A DNA stretch of 64,000 nt from Duganella sp. OV510 (GTDB taxonomy: Bacteria > Pseudomonadota > Gammaproteobacteria > Burkholderiales > Burkholderiaceae_D): NCBI RefSeq assembly GCF_900100205.1, contig NZ_FNEQ01000008.1:248001-312000 (forward strand), given 5' to 3'. Each line of letters opens with the position of its first letter. Position 1 is the stretch's first letter. Positions 25,801 through 34,155 of the stretch are shown here, one piece after another. The notes below the pieces were generated by a model. It was not told the DNA's origin. It saw only the letters and a list, made by a program, of their open reading frames with translations, and did not search any database. A program made the translations under genes and the position numbers.

Positions 25801-28108
25801 TCTGTTGCTGTTCACTGAATCGCCGCAAAATCACAGTCGCTTCGTCACCTAAGCGACGTCTGAACGCGATCGGCGAATCGCCGTACCCATCACGCTGTCC
25901 GGCCGTGACATGTTCATACAACAATCGCGGGATGCTTAGCTCTTCCAGCGTCTTTAGCTGACTCTCATTAAGCAGCGTAAGGGCAATCCCCAGCATACGT
26001 GGATTGCGTAAAGAATTGATGAGGTCATCATTCAACTGTCCCACATCAATTCCTCGCGAATTCAGTATCTCGTCGCGCTCCGTGTTGGACCACTCTGGAA
26101 CTATGATTTCGGCGTAGGAGGATACTAGGGAGGGCCTCACCCTATTCTGGAAGTAGTGCTTGCGCGAAGTGATAACTAGCCGTCCACCGATTTGTTCCAG
26201 TTCGGCGCAGAGCAAATCAATTATCTGTGCCCAGCTGTCATTGGGCCGTTGATTCAAGCCGTCCAGCACAACCAGCAGGCCTGATGGTGGGCCTCTTTTA
26301 ATCCGACTCCACTCCACTAGTTGATTGGACCAATACTCAACGTGTTTGTCACCCCCATTTCGATTTGTTTGCTCAGCGAGTTTTGTAGCGAGTAGCGAGC
26401 GCACGTTTGCGCCGAAAGGACCTACACTTTCCGCAGTAACGAATATAGTCAGCGGCTTTAGTTCTAACGCGAGCCAAGTTTGAGCAACCAACCACGACTT
26501 TCCATTACCTTCGATTCCCGTAATGGCCGTAAATCCAGAGCTGGAAGTACCCAGCTTAGCCGCAAGCGACGCAGTCAATTCAGTCCGTTCGCGGGTGGCA
26601 ATGGGGGCGGCCAAATCTCCTGGACAAAGCGGCTGACGCAGAAGAATTGAGGCTTTCTTCCGGTTGGAAAAAGCTTCATTTAGCCATAACCTGTTTTCAG
26701 CCAATGCTTTCTCTAACGACCATCCAGGCTCTGGTGAACGGTCTTCGTCGGCCGTTGGTCGTAGGCGAGGAACTCTGAACGTCTCAAGCGCATTCCCTAG
26801 CTCTTGGGCCACATCATGTCCTAAACCTGGCGGCGCCCGGCGAGTCGGTACAGCGCCGAGCCATTGCTTGTGGCTGTTTTGATATGCGAATCGGATCGAA
26901 TCAAAAGGTTCGAATGCCTTCAGCTTTTGAGCGCCGTGCCGAATAAATAGCTCGTCCGCAGTGACCTCGGTAACCCCGCCGACCAAAAAGGTGCCAAACC
27001 GCCCAGGCATCGTGGACAAACGGCCGACCAAGTGCTGAATCGGTCGACCACTTTCGGTAGCAGCGGTGAAAACGATATACGCCAATAAGCGGTTTAACGT
27101 AGCCGTCGGCTGCTCCAGTCGTTGCTGGCGTGGTGTGTTGAAAATTATGTGCGACCGCTTTCTTAAATTGTCGGCGACGTACCTAATCAGGCCAATTTCC
27201 TCCAAGCGACTCTTGATGCGGGCGTCGTAGGCTTCGACAAAGTCGAAGCCACGGCCATGGCGTTCAGCCTCGTCATCAATGTCCAGCAACACAGCACGAA
27301 TTGGACTTATCCCCGCCCAGTTTGTCACCTGCGCGATGAGTGAACTGTGTTTGAAGTCCTGTATTGCGGCCGCACACAGATCGATAAGTGCACCGTCGCC
27401 GGAGCCAGAAATCAAATAAACAGTATCTCTATTTGCGTACCGTGGAGCGTCCGGCGTGCCGCGATCAGACCAATAAGAATGAGAGGTTGCCCCCTCCAGA
27501 CCAGCTTCGCCACCGAAGCCAATTGCTATCACGACAGCATGGTAGCTCGACGAGGTCGTTTTTTTCTTGTCTGGATCAATGTACGAAAGGAGATAACCCT
27601 CCTCCCCAACAGATTCAATCTTGGAGATTTCGTGTGAGTGCTTTAGCGTTAGCCGCTTGCCCAAGTAGGCTTTGAGTGCATTGAACTGTTGAATCACATC
27701 TTCGGCTACATCCGATGCCGATCCTGCCAGCCAGTCCAAATAGGGTAAGTCCGCCGATGGATTGTCCGCCCCTTCTAAAGGCCAGTCGTAAATGTGGGGG
27801 TGCAAATTGCGGCGCGCGGAGTCGCGCTGGAGGTGCAACGGTCTCGCGTCGCGCTCAAACACATCAACCGTCAATTGTGGAAAAAGCAGTGCTAGTCCCG
27901 CCGAAGCTGATAGGCCGGCCGCTCCTGCACCAACTACCGCAACTCGACGTGTGCCGTTAAGGTAACCAGCGCGCTTTAGCGCATATGCAAGATTGAATCC
28001 TCGCGCCTGCTGCGAGAAGAAAGTGATTCGACTATCGAAAGAGCCGATAATGTAAATTGACGGCCAACCAGGGACCTCTGCACTACCGATAATTTCGTCT
28101 TCGCTCAT
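22736..28108 (-). CDS. giant FAD/NAD(P)-binding domain + STAND NTPase fusion
   Basis: 1790 residues. The N-terminal 420 residues form a flavoprotein-type Rossmann domain: VVGAGAAGLSAS at 58-69, VDVFERD with the ribose-binding Glu at about 85, AVVIAIGFGG at 191-200 and a second nucleotide loop ISGSGDGALIDL at 233-244. A linker leads to a STAND/NACHT-like NTPase: Walker A GIEGNGKS (531-538), Walker B LLVVLDGLNQ (611-620), and RLVITSR (643-649) as sensor. The remaining 1100 residues are helical with Leu-rich repeats, likely a ligand-sensing array. STAND proteins with an N-terminal enzyme act as bacterial NLR-like sensors; a redox flavoprotein at the effector end is unusual. Base composition is lower in GC than the flanking chromosome. 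Confidence 0.75.
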   Translation of the reverse strand: MSEDEIIGSAEVPGWPSIYIIGSFDSRITFFSQQARGFNLAYALKRAGYLNGTRRVAVVGAGAAGLSASAGLALLFPQLTVDVFERDARPLHLQRDSARRNLHPHIYDWPLEGADNPSADLPYLDWLAGSASDVAEDVIQQFNALKAYLGKRLTLKHSHEISKIESVGEEGYLLSYIDPDKKKTTSSSYHAVVIAIGFGGEAGLEGATSHSYWSDRGTPDAPRYANRDTVYLISGSGDGALIDLCAAAIQDFKHSSLIAQVTNWAGISPIRAVLLDIDDEAERHGRGFDFVEAYDARIKSRLEEIGLIRYVADNLRKRSHIIFNTPRQQRLEQPTATLNRLLAYIVFTAATESGRPIQHLVGRLSTMPGRFGTFLVGGVTEVTADELFIRHGAQKLKAFEPFDSIRFAYQNSHKQWLGAVPTRRAPPGLGHDVAQELGNALETFRVPRLRPTADEDRSPEPGWSLEKALAENRLWLNEAFSNRKKASILLRQPLCPGDLAAPIATRERTELTASLAAKLGTSSSGFTAITGIEGNGKSWLVAQTWLALELKPLTIFVTAESVGPFGANVRSLLATKLAEQTNRNGGDKHVEYWSNQLVEWSRIKRGPPSGLLVVLDGLNQRPNDSWAQIIDLLCAELEQIGGRLVITSRKHYFQNRVRPSLVSSYAEIIVPEWSNTERDEILNSRGIDVGQLNDDLINSLRNPRMLGIALTLLNESQLKTLEELSIPRLLYEHVTAGQRDGYGDSPIAFRRRLGDEATVILRRFSEQQQNNLKIFDGGLEAVIDGRYFVPVPGDATRYTVNEHGLGLALGLAIIGALRDALGNQHDLGETMSILTEPIAQLDQTAAAILAALTISCLDAEIQPEIGVAILNAFAGTQNPDEQSFDAFAALARNRPEVFLASAKSLALSEHSGANFDWIKLSINLAREDFAAWEEIAREIQHWLGSVTLDIEHNVIAVGLTEEQVLTRRSELSATLQSNLDNLSPAERTVFETLHVTEVKDLSRLRQLAFELLAGMPLAPFSDAIVQWCFARSLNGGYREPAKLFSQLICFNRRDWSQTREALVLSSAALRSSALSKVGRRALIAIFTATGAADDERYATVLFKPLVKDQPPFKSWRRKEDYCVTDPCDPNATKPDNVAGTVSNYAETDVTQLVRMMGTPSTDTVFIEARPAVARYAPDVAISRQRALASDVLKRSGLPLRQGIVQLVENSSLLTDDQVEAFATRLSGGDEDKAVLRSLGEDELVWTLFHMEMIFPHMDADDQFGLLLGRYDISHISDRLVGMVKPLEPSKFADQLTRAIANNDANAQAVVLLFSPFQQAALTRATLDLLPALFAGESVLVRAFAMRMVAVSCDMVALRETLNCLPPHNLGREWCDRLERRYTSAVVLDACARGAASWQSFKQRIECMHLGELASRLGPDAGRYAASVIDALIQRGLGLDLNLESLTIAVHQDRVPELQPQSISLKLFEQPSKDDDEAAFSRQMQGVDDFDENWKKLEVAYERIRNYLVSENAEELLNQFGLQDLSSIVAADIESAKRWCAVISQPLKGRQLTAVRNIGLLLAREIAAHIPQIARQVFDRLDSTRPLVTVGFGHEDIELAAMAIWSATDKSELDSLRFHRLDNAVNDQELTKEVWAAIWSGRDSVLRDYIEARVMSAHPATQARAIFVAGLINCNPHTEQVLERFKDVPGITGKTHAAAHIVYQRAQWAKHWYDEMWTSSDPESFWRASVLFLQVTDGRITLLKPNYEASEVYRLHWPSVERQLSNRFRKIRDKAKEQLFGAEAPWRGFLI

Positions 28109-28116
28109 GGGAACCG

Positions 28117-28122
28117 ATTATA
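28117..28122 (-). promoter_or_regulatory. -10 box almost touching the FAD-STAND start codon
   Basis: On the minus strand TATAAT ends eight bases before the ATG at 28108. Transcription from it would begin at or next to the start codon, giving a leaderless or nearly leaderless mRNA. No good -35 is seen at 17 bp, so this is tentative. Confidence 0.35.
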
Positions 28123-28249
28123 GTGCAAAAGGGTTGCCGAAAATCTATCTAATGCCCCCAACATACGCCCGCATACCGAAATTTGTTGACTGGTCACATA
28201 TCGGCCGAATTGAACCCAGACGTCTTTGAGCAAAGAAGCAAGCTGTGCG

Positions 28250-28371
28250 AGTAATCTGGACACGAAGGTGCCAGCGTCGAATTATTCCTAGTAATGCCAC
28301 GTCGATCACTCCGATCTCCTGCCGATAAGACAGGTGGAATTGTGCTACCAACGTAGGTCAGATTCAAATGC
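28250..28371 (-). mobile_element. IS21-family left-end remnant with istA 5' fragment
   Basis: The minus strand reads ATTTGCATTTGAATCTGACC, then the IstA N-terminus GVIDVALLGIIRRWH, which matches the better-kept IS21 copy at 34.8 kb (same protein start, a few base changes). After about 50 coding bases similarity is lost. It is a decayed end fragment, showing that IS21 insertions or deletions shaped the island between the FAD-STAND gene and the next gene. Confidence 0.6.
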
Positions 28372-28466
28372 AAATTCGTGGGGAAATCCGCTGCGGACTG
28401 CTGGAGAGATCAATGCCGGATGGCGGCACCTAAAATCATCTTGGGCAAAGCTACTAAAGAATTCGT

Positions 28467-29519
28467 TCACTTATGCGTCACCCCAGCGGCAAAATGTTTC
28501 AGATTATCGAATACCTTTTGTTCATAAACGCCTGGGGCGAAAGGAACCGAGTTAGAGGCGAATACCTTGTTGTTCACATCAGTCATGTAGACCGTTGCAG
28601 GCGAGATATTCCCGAGGAAAAGTGTATATCGCTGCCTATCAGCCGAAGTCATAGACTGTACCTCATCGGATTGCAGCCGAATAATCTTGAATGAGTGCGG
28701 CGCCATCACGCCCAAATCTTGCGATGTTTCATATCCACTTAACTTCATGGGTAGGTCGAGATAATGCCCGTCACCCAAATTCGCGCGCAGTATTCCCTGA
28801 GGTTTCAAAGCAGTAGCGCCGGAGCCACGATTCCCGATTGCACATGTGATGATGAGTTTGGCTTTGTTCGGCAATATTTTATCTTTGTACGCTGTCCATT
28901 CTTTCTCGGCCAAAATCATCTTCCCGATCGTACTTTGTAGGTATTTTTTTCGCTGCGCGATGTTCGAACGGATGCGTTCGACGCTCGCATCGATTCTCTG
29001 CCGTGCCGACATTGGCGTGCGACGTCGGCCGTCTTCTGGTTCATCCCGCTGGAGCACGATGGCAGGAACGAAAGGGTTTTCTTCCTCAATGGAGTCAAGA
29101 ACAGCTTCGCGATCACCGTTGGTCATAGAAGTGGCCTCCTCCAGCTTTTGAATCAAGGTGTTGAGTTCGTCGCGACGCATATTGATCCGATTTGTGCCTA
29201 TCTGCATCTGGCGGTCAATTTCCTCAACGGACATCGCTGGCGGCGCTGTACCGACGTCCATCGCTGGAAAATAGCCCGCGCCCATCGCGATGAACTCCCG
29301 TACATGGGACACATCGGAAACACGCATTAGGTCTATAGGCTCAGAACTTGCAGTCGCCACGGACATTATTTCGATCGTTACATCTGCCGTCTTCAGATCC
29401 GTTAAAGTTGCCACCGCGCCAAGTACTAACACTCCTCCAGCGAAAAATTTCCACAACGCATGAAAATATTTCACCAAAAATTGCCACGCAACTTGCATTC
29501 TTCCATTCATATGTGTCAT
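28467..29519 (-). CDS. unknown membrane-anchored protein
   Basis: 350 residues, family not recognised. One membrane helix near the N-terminus (about residues 25-43, FFAGGVLVLGAVATL) anchors a large domain facing the periplasm or outside. Residues 100-210 are charged and coiled (IDRQMQIGTNRINMRRDEL ... RSNIAQRKKYLQSTIGKM). The last 130 residues look beta-rich (LIITCAIGNRGSGA, LFLGNISPATVYMTD), like an immunoglobulin-type domain. Its ATG overlaps the stop of a 64-codon frame by four bases. Its position next to the FAD-STAND gene is suggestive but an IS21 remnant separates them. Confidence 0.5.
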   Translation of the reverse strand: MTHMNGRMQVAWQFLVKYFHALWKFFAGGVLVLGAVATLTDLKTADVTIEIMSVATASSEPIDLMRVSDVSHVREFIAMGAGYFPAMDVGTAPPAMSVEEIDRQMQIGTNRINMRRDELNTLIQKLEEATSMTNGDREAVLDSIEEENPFVPAIVLQRDEPEDGRRRTPMSARQRIDASVERIRSNIAQRKKYLQSTIGKMILAEKEWTAYKDKILPNKAKLIITCAIGNRGSGATALKPQGILRANLGDGHYLDLPMKLSGYETSQDLGVMAPHSFKIIRLQSDEVQSMTSADRQRYTLFLGNISPATVYMTDVNNKVFASNSVPFAPGVYEQKVFDNLKHFAAGVTHK

Positions 29520-29710
29520 TGGTGCGTTAACGAGAACTCAATCATGATATCAAAATTTCCAAAAGGAAACAATTTGGAATTTTTCTTGATCACTATGTGA
29601 GTTTGCCACTCTGTACGCACATTTAGGTATGCTTCGTCAGTGACTTGCGCTGACCGCACAATTGCGTAATTCCTTTCCAGAGGGTACTGATGGCCGGCGA
29701 TAAGATGCAC
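29516..29710 (-). CDS. small ORF coupled to the membrane-protein gene
   Basis: 64 codons from a GTG at 29710, which directly follows an in-frame TAG. It ends in an ATGA overlap with the membrane-protein start, which hints at translational coupling. The product (LIAGHQYPLERNYAIVRSAQ ... FDIMIEFSLTHQ) looks like the end of a larger beta-rich protein, so it could equally be a truncated remnant. Confidence 0.3.
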   Translation of the reverse strand: MHLIAGHQYPLERNYAIVRSAQVTDEAYLNVRTEWQTHIVIKKNSKLFPFGNFDIMIEFSLTHQ

Positions 29711-29783
29711 CTAAATTTGCAGGCATAGATTGGAGAAATATGAGGTTTACTAGCGCGGCAGCGCGGTCAGGATGTACTCAACT

Positions 29784-30020
29784 TTAGGTAAGAGCGCTGC
29801 AGCAAGCTAGATAGTCTAATATTTCGCGCTTTGATACGCCTGCCATGAGCAGGCGTTTTTTATGTTCGGCCACTAGCCGATACTGTTTGCGCGCCCTGGC
29901 TTCGCCCCAACGCGCGCCACGAAGATTTCTAAGCTGCCAGTAGCTGTTACGGATAATCCTGAAGGTATTCGCCAACTCGACCGGGCTAATCTGATCGAAC
30001 GGAAAAAGCTCTAATTGCAT
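29784..30020 (-). CDS. small basic ORF next to the IS66 left end
   Basis: The frame is open to 30134 but an IS66 end lies at 30034, so I start at the ATG at 30020, outside the element. The 78 residues (QLELFPFDQISPVELANTFR ... AGVSKREILDYLACC) are helical and basic, not recognised. No ribosome site is seen and a strong hairpin with a T-run lies within it, so it may be a gene that lost its 5' part to the IS. Confidence 0.28.
   Translation of the reverse strand: MQLELFPFDQISPVELANTFRIIRNSYWQLRNLRGARWGEARARKQYRLVAEHKKRLLMAGVSKREILDYLACCSALT
29836..29861 (+). terminator. hairpin followed by T6
   Basis: ACGCCTGC and GCAGGCGT form a perfect 8-bp stem with a short loop, followed by TTTTTT. It has the form of an intrinsic terminator on the plus strand, yet lies inside a weak minus-strand ORF, which lowers confidence in both. 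Confidence 0.35.
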
Positions 30021-30126
30021 ACGCGAAAACATCGTAAGCGTCTCGCCAGCGCCGTCTTCCATTGAGTGCAGTGCGTCGCCATGATTGAATTTGGGACGCA
30101 AATTGGTTGTGTCCACAAATTTATTT

Positions 30127-30507
30127 ATGGACACAATAATTCAACCAGTCACCAGCAAGGCGAAGCGCGGCACGTATCGCCAACATAGCGAGGCATTCAA
30201 GCGCGCCGCCGTGGCGCGTACCTTGGTCCCGGGTGCATCGGTGTCGTTGATCGCCCGCGAATTGAAGATCAATACCAATCAGCTATTCACTTGGCGAAAG
30301 CGTTTCGGTACCGAGGCGGGCGCCGAAATCAATGCGCCGAGCCAGTTGTTGGCGGTCACGGTAGTCGATACACCGCCGGCGCCGGCAGCTCTCGCCAGCG
30401 GTCCATCTGGCGTCATCATACTGAGCGTGGGCCAGGTCCAGTTGCAGCTGGAGGGCCAGGTCGACGCAGCCACGCTGACGCTGTTGTTGGCCCGCCTGCT
30501 GTCATGA
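30127..30507 (+). CDS. tnpA: IS66 accessory protein TnpA
   Basis: 126 residues with the helix-turn-helix of the IS66 orfA/IS3-orfA-like family: RQHSEAFKRAAVARTLVPGASVSLIARELKINTNQLFTWRKRFG. The ATG at 30127 is chosen over the in-frame start at 30085, which lies in the left-end non-coding part. Its stop overlaps the tnpB start (ATGA). The protein is needed for IS66 transposition, but its exact role is not settled. Confidence 0.85.
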   Translation: MDTIIQPVTSKAKRGTYRQHSEAFKRAAVARTLVPGASVSLIARELKINTNQLFTWRKRFGTEAGAEINAPSQLLAVTVVDTPPAPAALASGPSGVIILSVGQVQLQLEGQVDAATLTLLLARLLS

Positions 30508-30851
30508 TCGGCCTGCCAGCAGGCACGAGGATTTGGATGGCCGCCGGCATCACCGACATGCGCGCTGGCATGAACGGTTTGGCGGCGAAGGTGCAAACGG
30601 CGTTGGCCGAAGACCCCTTTAGCGGCCACGTATTCGTATTCCGTGGCCGGCGCGGCGACATGGTCAAGGTGCTGTGGTGGAGCGGCGATGGCATGTGCTT
30701 GCTGGCCAAACGCCTTGAGCGCGGCCGCTTCATCTGGCCGCAGGCCGCCGACGGTGCCGTGACGCTAACCCAGGCGCAGCTGTCGATGCTGCTCGAAGGC
30801 ATAGACTGGCGTCGGCCGGAGCGCACCTGGCGGCCGCAGTCGGCCTTGTAA
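30504..30851 (+). CDS. tnpB: IS66 accessory protein TnpB
   Basis: 115 residues, the standard IS66 Orf2 length. The family signature is present throughout: MIGLPAGTRIWMAAGITDMR, then DPFSGHVFVFRGRRGDMVKVLWW, LAKRLERGRFIWP and a final GIDWRRPERTW. It starts inside the tnpA stop by four bases. A degraded second copy of this gene lies at 34156-34530. Confidence 0.9.
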   Translation: MIGLPAGTRIWMAAGITDMRAGMNGLAAKVQTALAEDPFSGHVFVFRGRRGDMVKVLWWSGDGMCLLAKRLERGRFIWPQAADGAVTLTQAQLSMLLEGIDWRRPERTWRPQSAL

Positions 30852-30880
30852 ACATCGGGCCGCTCGCGTAAACTCGGGCC

Positions 30881-32443
30881 ATGCTCAACCACGCCGACCT
30901 GCCCGACGATATCGACGCCTTGAAGGCGCTGCTGCTAGCGAGCGAACGTCGTGTTCAGCAGCGCGACGAGCGCGTCGCGGGACTCGAAGCACAGCTGAAC
31001 ACGCGCGCTGCCGAGATCGAGCATCTGAAGCTGCAGATCGCCCGGTTGCGGCGCATGCAGTTCGGCCGCAAGTCCGAGAAGCTGGACCACCAGATCGAGC
31101 AGCTCGAACTGCAGCTCGAGGACCTGCAGGCCGCCTGCGCCGAGGCCGAGCGCGACATGACGGCGGCCGATCCTGCACCACGTCAGCGGGTGCCGCGCAA
31201 GCCATTGCCGGACCACCTGCCGCGCGACGAGAAACGCTATCTTCCGCCCGGCGACGCCTGCCCGGCCTGCGGCGGTGGCTTGCGCCACTTGGGCGAGGAC
31301 TTGGCCGAGCAGCTCGAGTTCGTGCCGGCCAGCTTCCGCGTGATCCGCCACGTGCGCCCGAAACTGGCGTGCGCCTGCTGCGACACCATCGTGCAGGCGC
31401 ACGCACCGAGCCGGCCGATCATGCGCGGCATCGCCGGCCCCGGCCTGCTGGCGCATGTGTTGGTGGCCAAGTTCGCTGACCACATCCCGCTGTACCGGCA
31501 GTCGGTGATCTATGCCCGCGAAGGCGTCGAACTGGAACGCGCGCTGTTGGCGAACTGGGTCGGCGCCGCCAGCGCGCTGCTGCGGCCCCTGGTCGACGTG
31601 ATCCGGCGCCATGTGCTGGCCGGTCGTAAACTGCACGCCGACGATACGCCGATTCCCGTACTGGCGCCGGGCAACGGTAAGACCAAGACGGCACGGTTGT
31701 GGACCTACGTGCGTGACGACAGCGCGTCCGGCGACGCCACGCCGGCGGCCGTCTGGTTTGCCTACACGCCGGACCGAAAAGGCATCCATCCGCAAACCCA
31801 CTTGGCCAACTTCATTGGCGTGCTGCAGGCCGATGCCTACGCAGGTTTCAACGCGCTTTACGTCGACGGCATGATTCAGGAGGCAGCCTGCTGGGCGCAC
31901 GCACGCAGAAAATTCTACGACCTGCACGTGGCTAGGCCCTCGGCCATCACCACCGAAGCGCTGCGACGAATCGCCGAACTGTATATGATCGAAGCCGAGA
32001 TTCGCGGCAAACCACCGGCCGAACGGCAATTGGTGCGCCAGCAGCGAGCATGCCCGTTACTCGACGACTTCGGCAACTGGCTGCGCGCCACGCTCGAAAA
32101 ACTGTCGCGCAAGTCGAACACGGCGGCGGCGATCCAGTACACGCTCAACCTGTGGCCGGCGCTGCTGCGCTACTGCGACGACGGCATCATCGAGATCGAT
32201 AATTCGGCCGCTGAGCGGGCCTTGCGCGGCGTTGCCATCGGCCGCCGTAACTACCTGTTCGCCGGCGCCGACAGCGGCGGCGAGCGCGCCGCCGCGATCT
32301 ACTCGTTGATCGGCACGGCCAAGCTCAACGGCGTCGACCCCGAAGCTTGGCTGCGCCATGTGCTGGCCAACATCGCCGAGCATCCCGTCAACCGGGTCGA
32401 TGACTTCCTGCCCTGGAACTGCAGCTTGCCAGCAGCTCTTTGA
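30881..32443 (+). CDS. tnpC: IS66-family transposase TnpC
   Basis: 520 residues, full length for the IS66 DDE transposase. The order is an N-terminal leucine-zipper region (ALLLASERRVQQRDERVAGL), an HTH segment with LRRMQFGRKSEKLD, a zinc-binding motif (CPACGGGLRHLGED and CACCDTIVQ), and the catalytic DDE core with LHADDTPIPVL, ADAYAGFNALY and the late Glu near IEIDNSAAERALRGVAIGRRNY. No frameshift is seen, so the enzyme could be active. Confidence 0.92.
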   Translation: MLNHADLPDDIDALKALLLASERRVQQRDERVAGLEAQLNTRAAEIEHLKLQIARLRRMQFGRKSEKLDHQIEQLELQLEDLQAACAEAERDMTAADPAPRQRVPRKPLPDHLPRDEKRYLPPGDACPACGGGLRHLGEDLAEQLEFVPASFRVIRHVRPKLACACCDTIVQAHAPSRPIMRGIAGPGLLAHVLVAKFADHIPLYRQSVIYAREGVELERALLANWVGAASALLRPLVDVIRRHVLAGRKLHADDTPIPVLAPGNGKTKTARLWTYVRDDSASGDATPAAVWFAYTPDRKGIHPQTHLANFIGVLQADAYAGFNALYVDGMIQEAACWAHARRKFYDLHVARPSAITTEALRRIAELYMIEAEIRGKPPAERQLVRQQRACPLLDDFGNWLRATLEKLSRKSNTAAAIQYTLNLWPALLRYCDDGIIEIDNSAAERALRGVAIGRRNYLFAGADSGGERAAAIYSLIGTAKLNGVDPEAWLRHVLANIAEHPVNRVDDFLPWNCSLPAAL

Positions 32444-32522
32444 GATCAGGCGCTTCCCAGTGGTAATGCCACCATCGATTAAATTGCCGCTCCACTCAGG
32501 ACATCTTTGAGCAGACGCTTAC

Positions 32523-32660
32523 GCTGAAACAGGTCCATGCGGACTTGAAGGAATTGGTATTCGAGGGCCTACTACAGGGGGCACCGTTCGCGAGGACCTA
32601 CAGGGAGGGTCAAACTGGGAGCGCCAATCCGGCCAGCAAACGAACAATCGTGCCAAGGGC
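32523..32660 (+). mobile_element. IS21 istA internal fragment
   Basis: This stretch, starting exactly at the IS66 right end, matches the istA part at 35117-35251 with scattered changes (for example GACTTGAAGGAATTGG and GGAGGGTCAAACTG shared). It keeps a little more istA sequence past the point where the 35-kb copy is deleted. It is non-coding now. Confidence 0.6.
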
Positions 32661-32678
32661 TACTTGAAGTGGCGGCCT

Positions 32679-34001
32679 CTATGCTAACGTGGCGCTACCG
32701 CTTGATAATGTCATTGCAGCGGCTTGAGGGAGCCTTACCGTAAAGGTACTGCCGCGCCCTTTTCCTTCGCTTGCTACGACAACAGAGCCGCCGTGCGCCT
32801 CAAGAAGGCTTTTGACGAGCGCTAAGCCAAGACCGAGCCCGCTGTTGCCGCGTCCCGAGGTAGGCTCAGCTTGTACATATAAATCGAATAGGTGCGGTAA
32901 CATTTCGGCCTCAATTCCGATGCCATTGTCCGTAATCACTGCCACTACTTCCCCATCAGCGCAGTCCAACGATATGCGGATAGCGCCGCCTTTCTGGGTG
33001 TAGCGGATTGCGTTGCCCAACAGATTGCCGATGACCTGCACAAGGCGAACTGATTCTCCGTTGACCATACATGCTTCCGAAGGCATGACTACTTCGATAA
33101 CATGCTGCTTATTCGAGGCCGAGCTCGTTTGTTGCTCAATGGCGTACCGGACAACGTCCCGCATGTCGACGCGTATCATATTGAGAGACATGAGACCTTG
33201 GCTGATGCGTGAGACATCCAGCAGGTCTTCCACCAAGCGAGTCATATGCATGACTTGGCGCGAGATCATCTGTGTCATTTGGTCGTGACGATTGGTTGGC
33301 AAGGTCGGCGATTCGAGCATCTGCGCCGCCATGCCGACTGCAGAAAGCGGCCCACGCAACTCATGGCTAAGGATCGCAAGGAACGCGTCTTTGCGTACGT
33401 CTGCAAGTTCTAGGATGTTGGCCCTTCTATCCAGACTAAGGTTCAGCGCCAGAATGTCAGTATGAGACAACTCTAGCGTCTCAGCCTGCAAAATCAGTTT
33501 GTCCTGTTCATCCCGCAGAGCTTCAACCGTGCTCGTCAGTTCTTTGTTCGCATCTTGAACAGCAGATAACAACACGTTGCTTGGTAGCTCTTCAAGCTGT
33601 CTGGCGAAGTCTTCAATAGCTTGTGGGGTCAAGCGTGGACGATCTTGCGGCAATGGCATTCGCATAACGATCATGCGTGCGCCTTCTTTATCAGTAAACA
33701 CATCGCATTGATGGATCAAACGCCGGACACCGACCGTGTCATCAAGTTCACTAACTTGTGCAACTGGTTCCACGACTGACACCAGAAGAGTCTGAAGTAG
33801 TAGGTCCTCTAACGCGAAATGCACGGCACCGGTGCCAAGATGCTTGATAGTATTGCGGGTGAGTTCCGAGACGGCCGTAGAAATGCGTGACTGATCACTC
33901 TGCGACAAACCAACCACGTGAGCAATCTGACGCGCACGCTTACGCGCATCGATGATGTCCATGTCTGTGCCAACTGCCACAGTTATGATCGGATATAGCA
34001 T
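32679..34001 (-). CDS. histidine kinase with N-terminal RsbT-like ATPase domain
   Basis: About 440 residues. An RsbT/anti-sigma-kinase-like segment at the N-terminus (DMDIIDARKRARQIA, then TAVSELTRNTIKH with the N-box Glu and Asn) precedes a long coiled helix. A classical kinase follows: AILSHELRGPLSAV with the phosphorylated His, GNLLGNAIRYT (N box), DNGIGI (G1) and GLGLGLALVKSLL (G2). No receiver or transmembrane segment is present, so it is cytoplasmic. The ATG at 34001 is chosen by family pattern; an ATG at 34115 would add 38 AT-rich codons. It lies between IS remnants, with no response regulator beside it. Confidence 0.72.
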   Translation of the reverse strand: MLYPIITVAVGTDMDIIDARKRARQIAHVVGLSQSDQSRISTAVSELTRNTIKHLGTGAVHFALEDLLLQTLLVSVVEPVAQVSELDDTVGVRRLIHQCDVFTDKEGARMIVMRMPLPQDRPRLTPQAIEDFARQLEELPSNVLLSAVQDANKELTSTVEALRDEQDKLILQAETLELSHTDILALNLSLDRRANILELADVRKDAFLAILSHELRGPLSAVGMAAQMLESPTLPTNRHDQMTQMISRQVMHMTRLVEDLLDVSRISQGLMSLNMIRVDMRDVVRYAIEQQTSSASNKQHVIEVVMPSEACMVNGESVRLVQVIGNLLGNAIRYTQKGGAIRISLDCADGEVVAVITDNGIGIEAEMLPHLFDLYVQAEPTSGRGNSGLGLGLALVKSLLEAHGGSVVVASEGKGRGSTFTVRLPQAAAMTLSSGSATLA

Positions 34002-34155
34002 ACGAAGTTTTCCATTGCTCAACTTTGGGAATATACAGGCATAGTGATTTCCGTGGGGAACATATCCGGAAATATAATTCCAAAGAGTTTCCGAGCGGCT
34101 CGCAACCTCGCTCATTCACCTTCGCTTATTCTCATTGGGTGTCTTTGTAAGCGGG

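Larger units (their letters stand above)
30034..32522 (+). mobile_element. complete IS66-family insertion sequence
   Basis: About 2.49 kb with the three standard genes in order (tnpA, tnpB, tnpC). Both ends begin with GTAAGCGTCT as inverted repeats (30034 onward on plus, ending 32522 on minus), which is the IS66-type terminus. The flanking 8 bases differ (AAAACATC and GCTGAAAC), so no target duplication remains. The right flank is an istA fragment. Confidence 0.8.

Noticed and set aside
30026..32530. 8-bp target duplication around the IS66 element
   Set aside because: The flanks AAAACATC and GCTGAAAC do not match, so I do not claim one.
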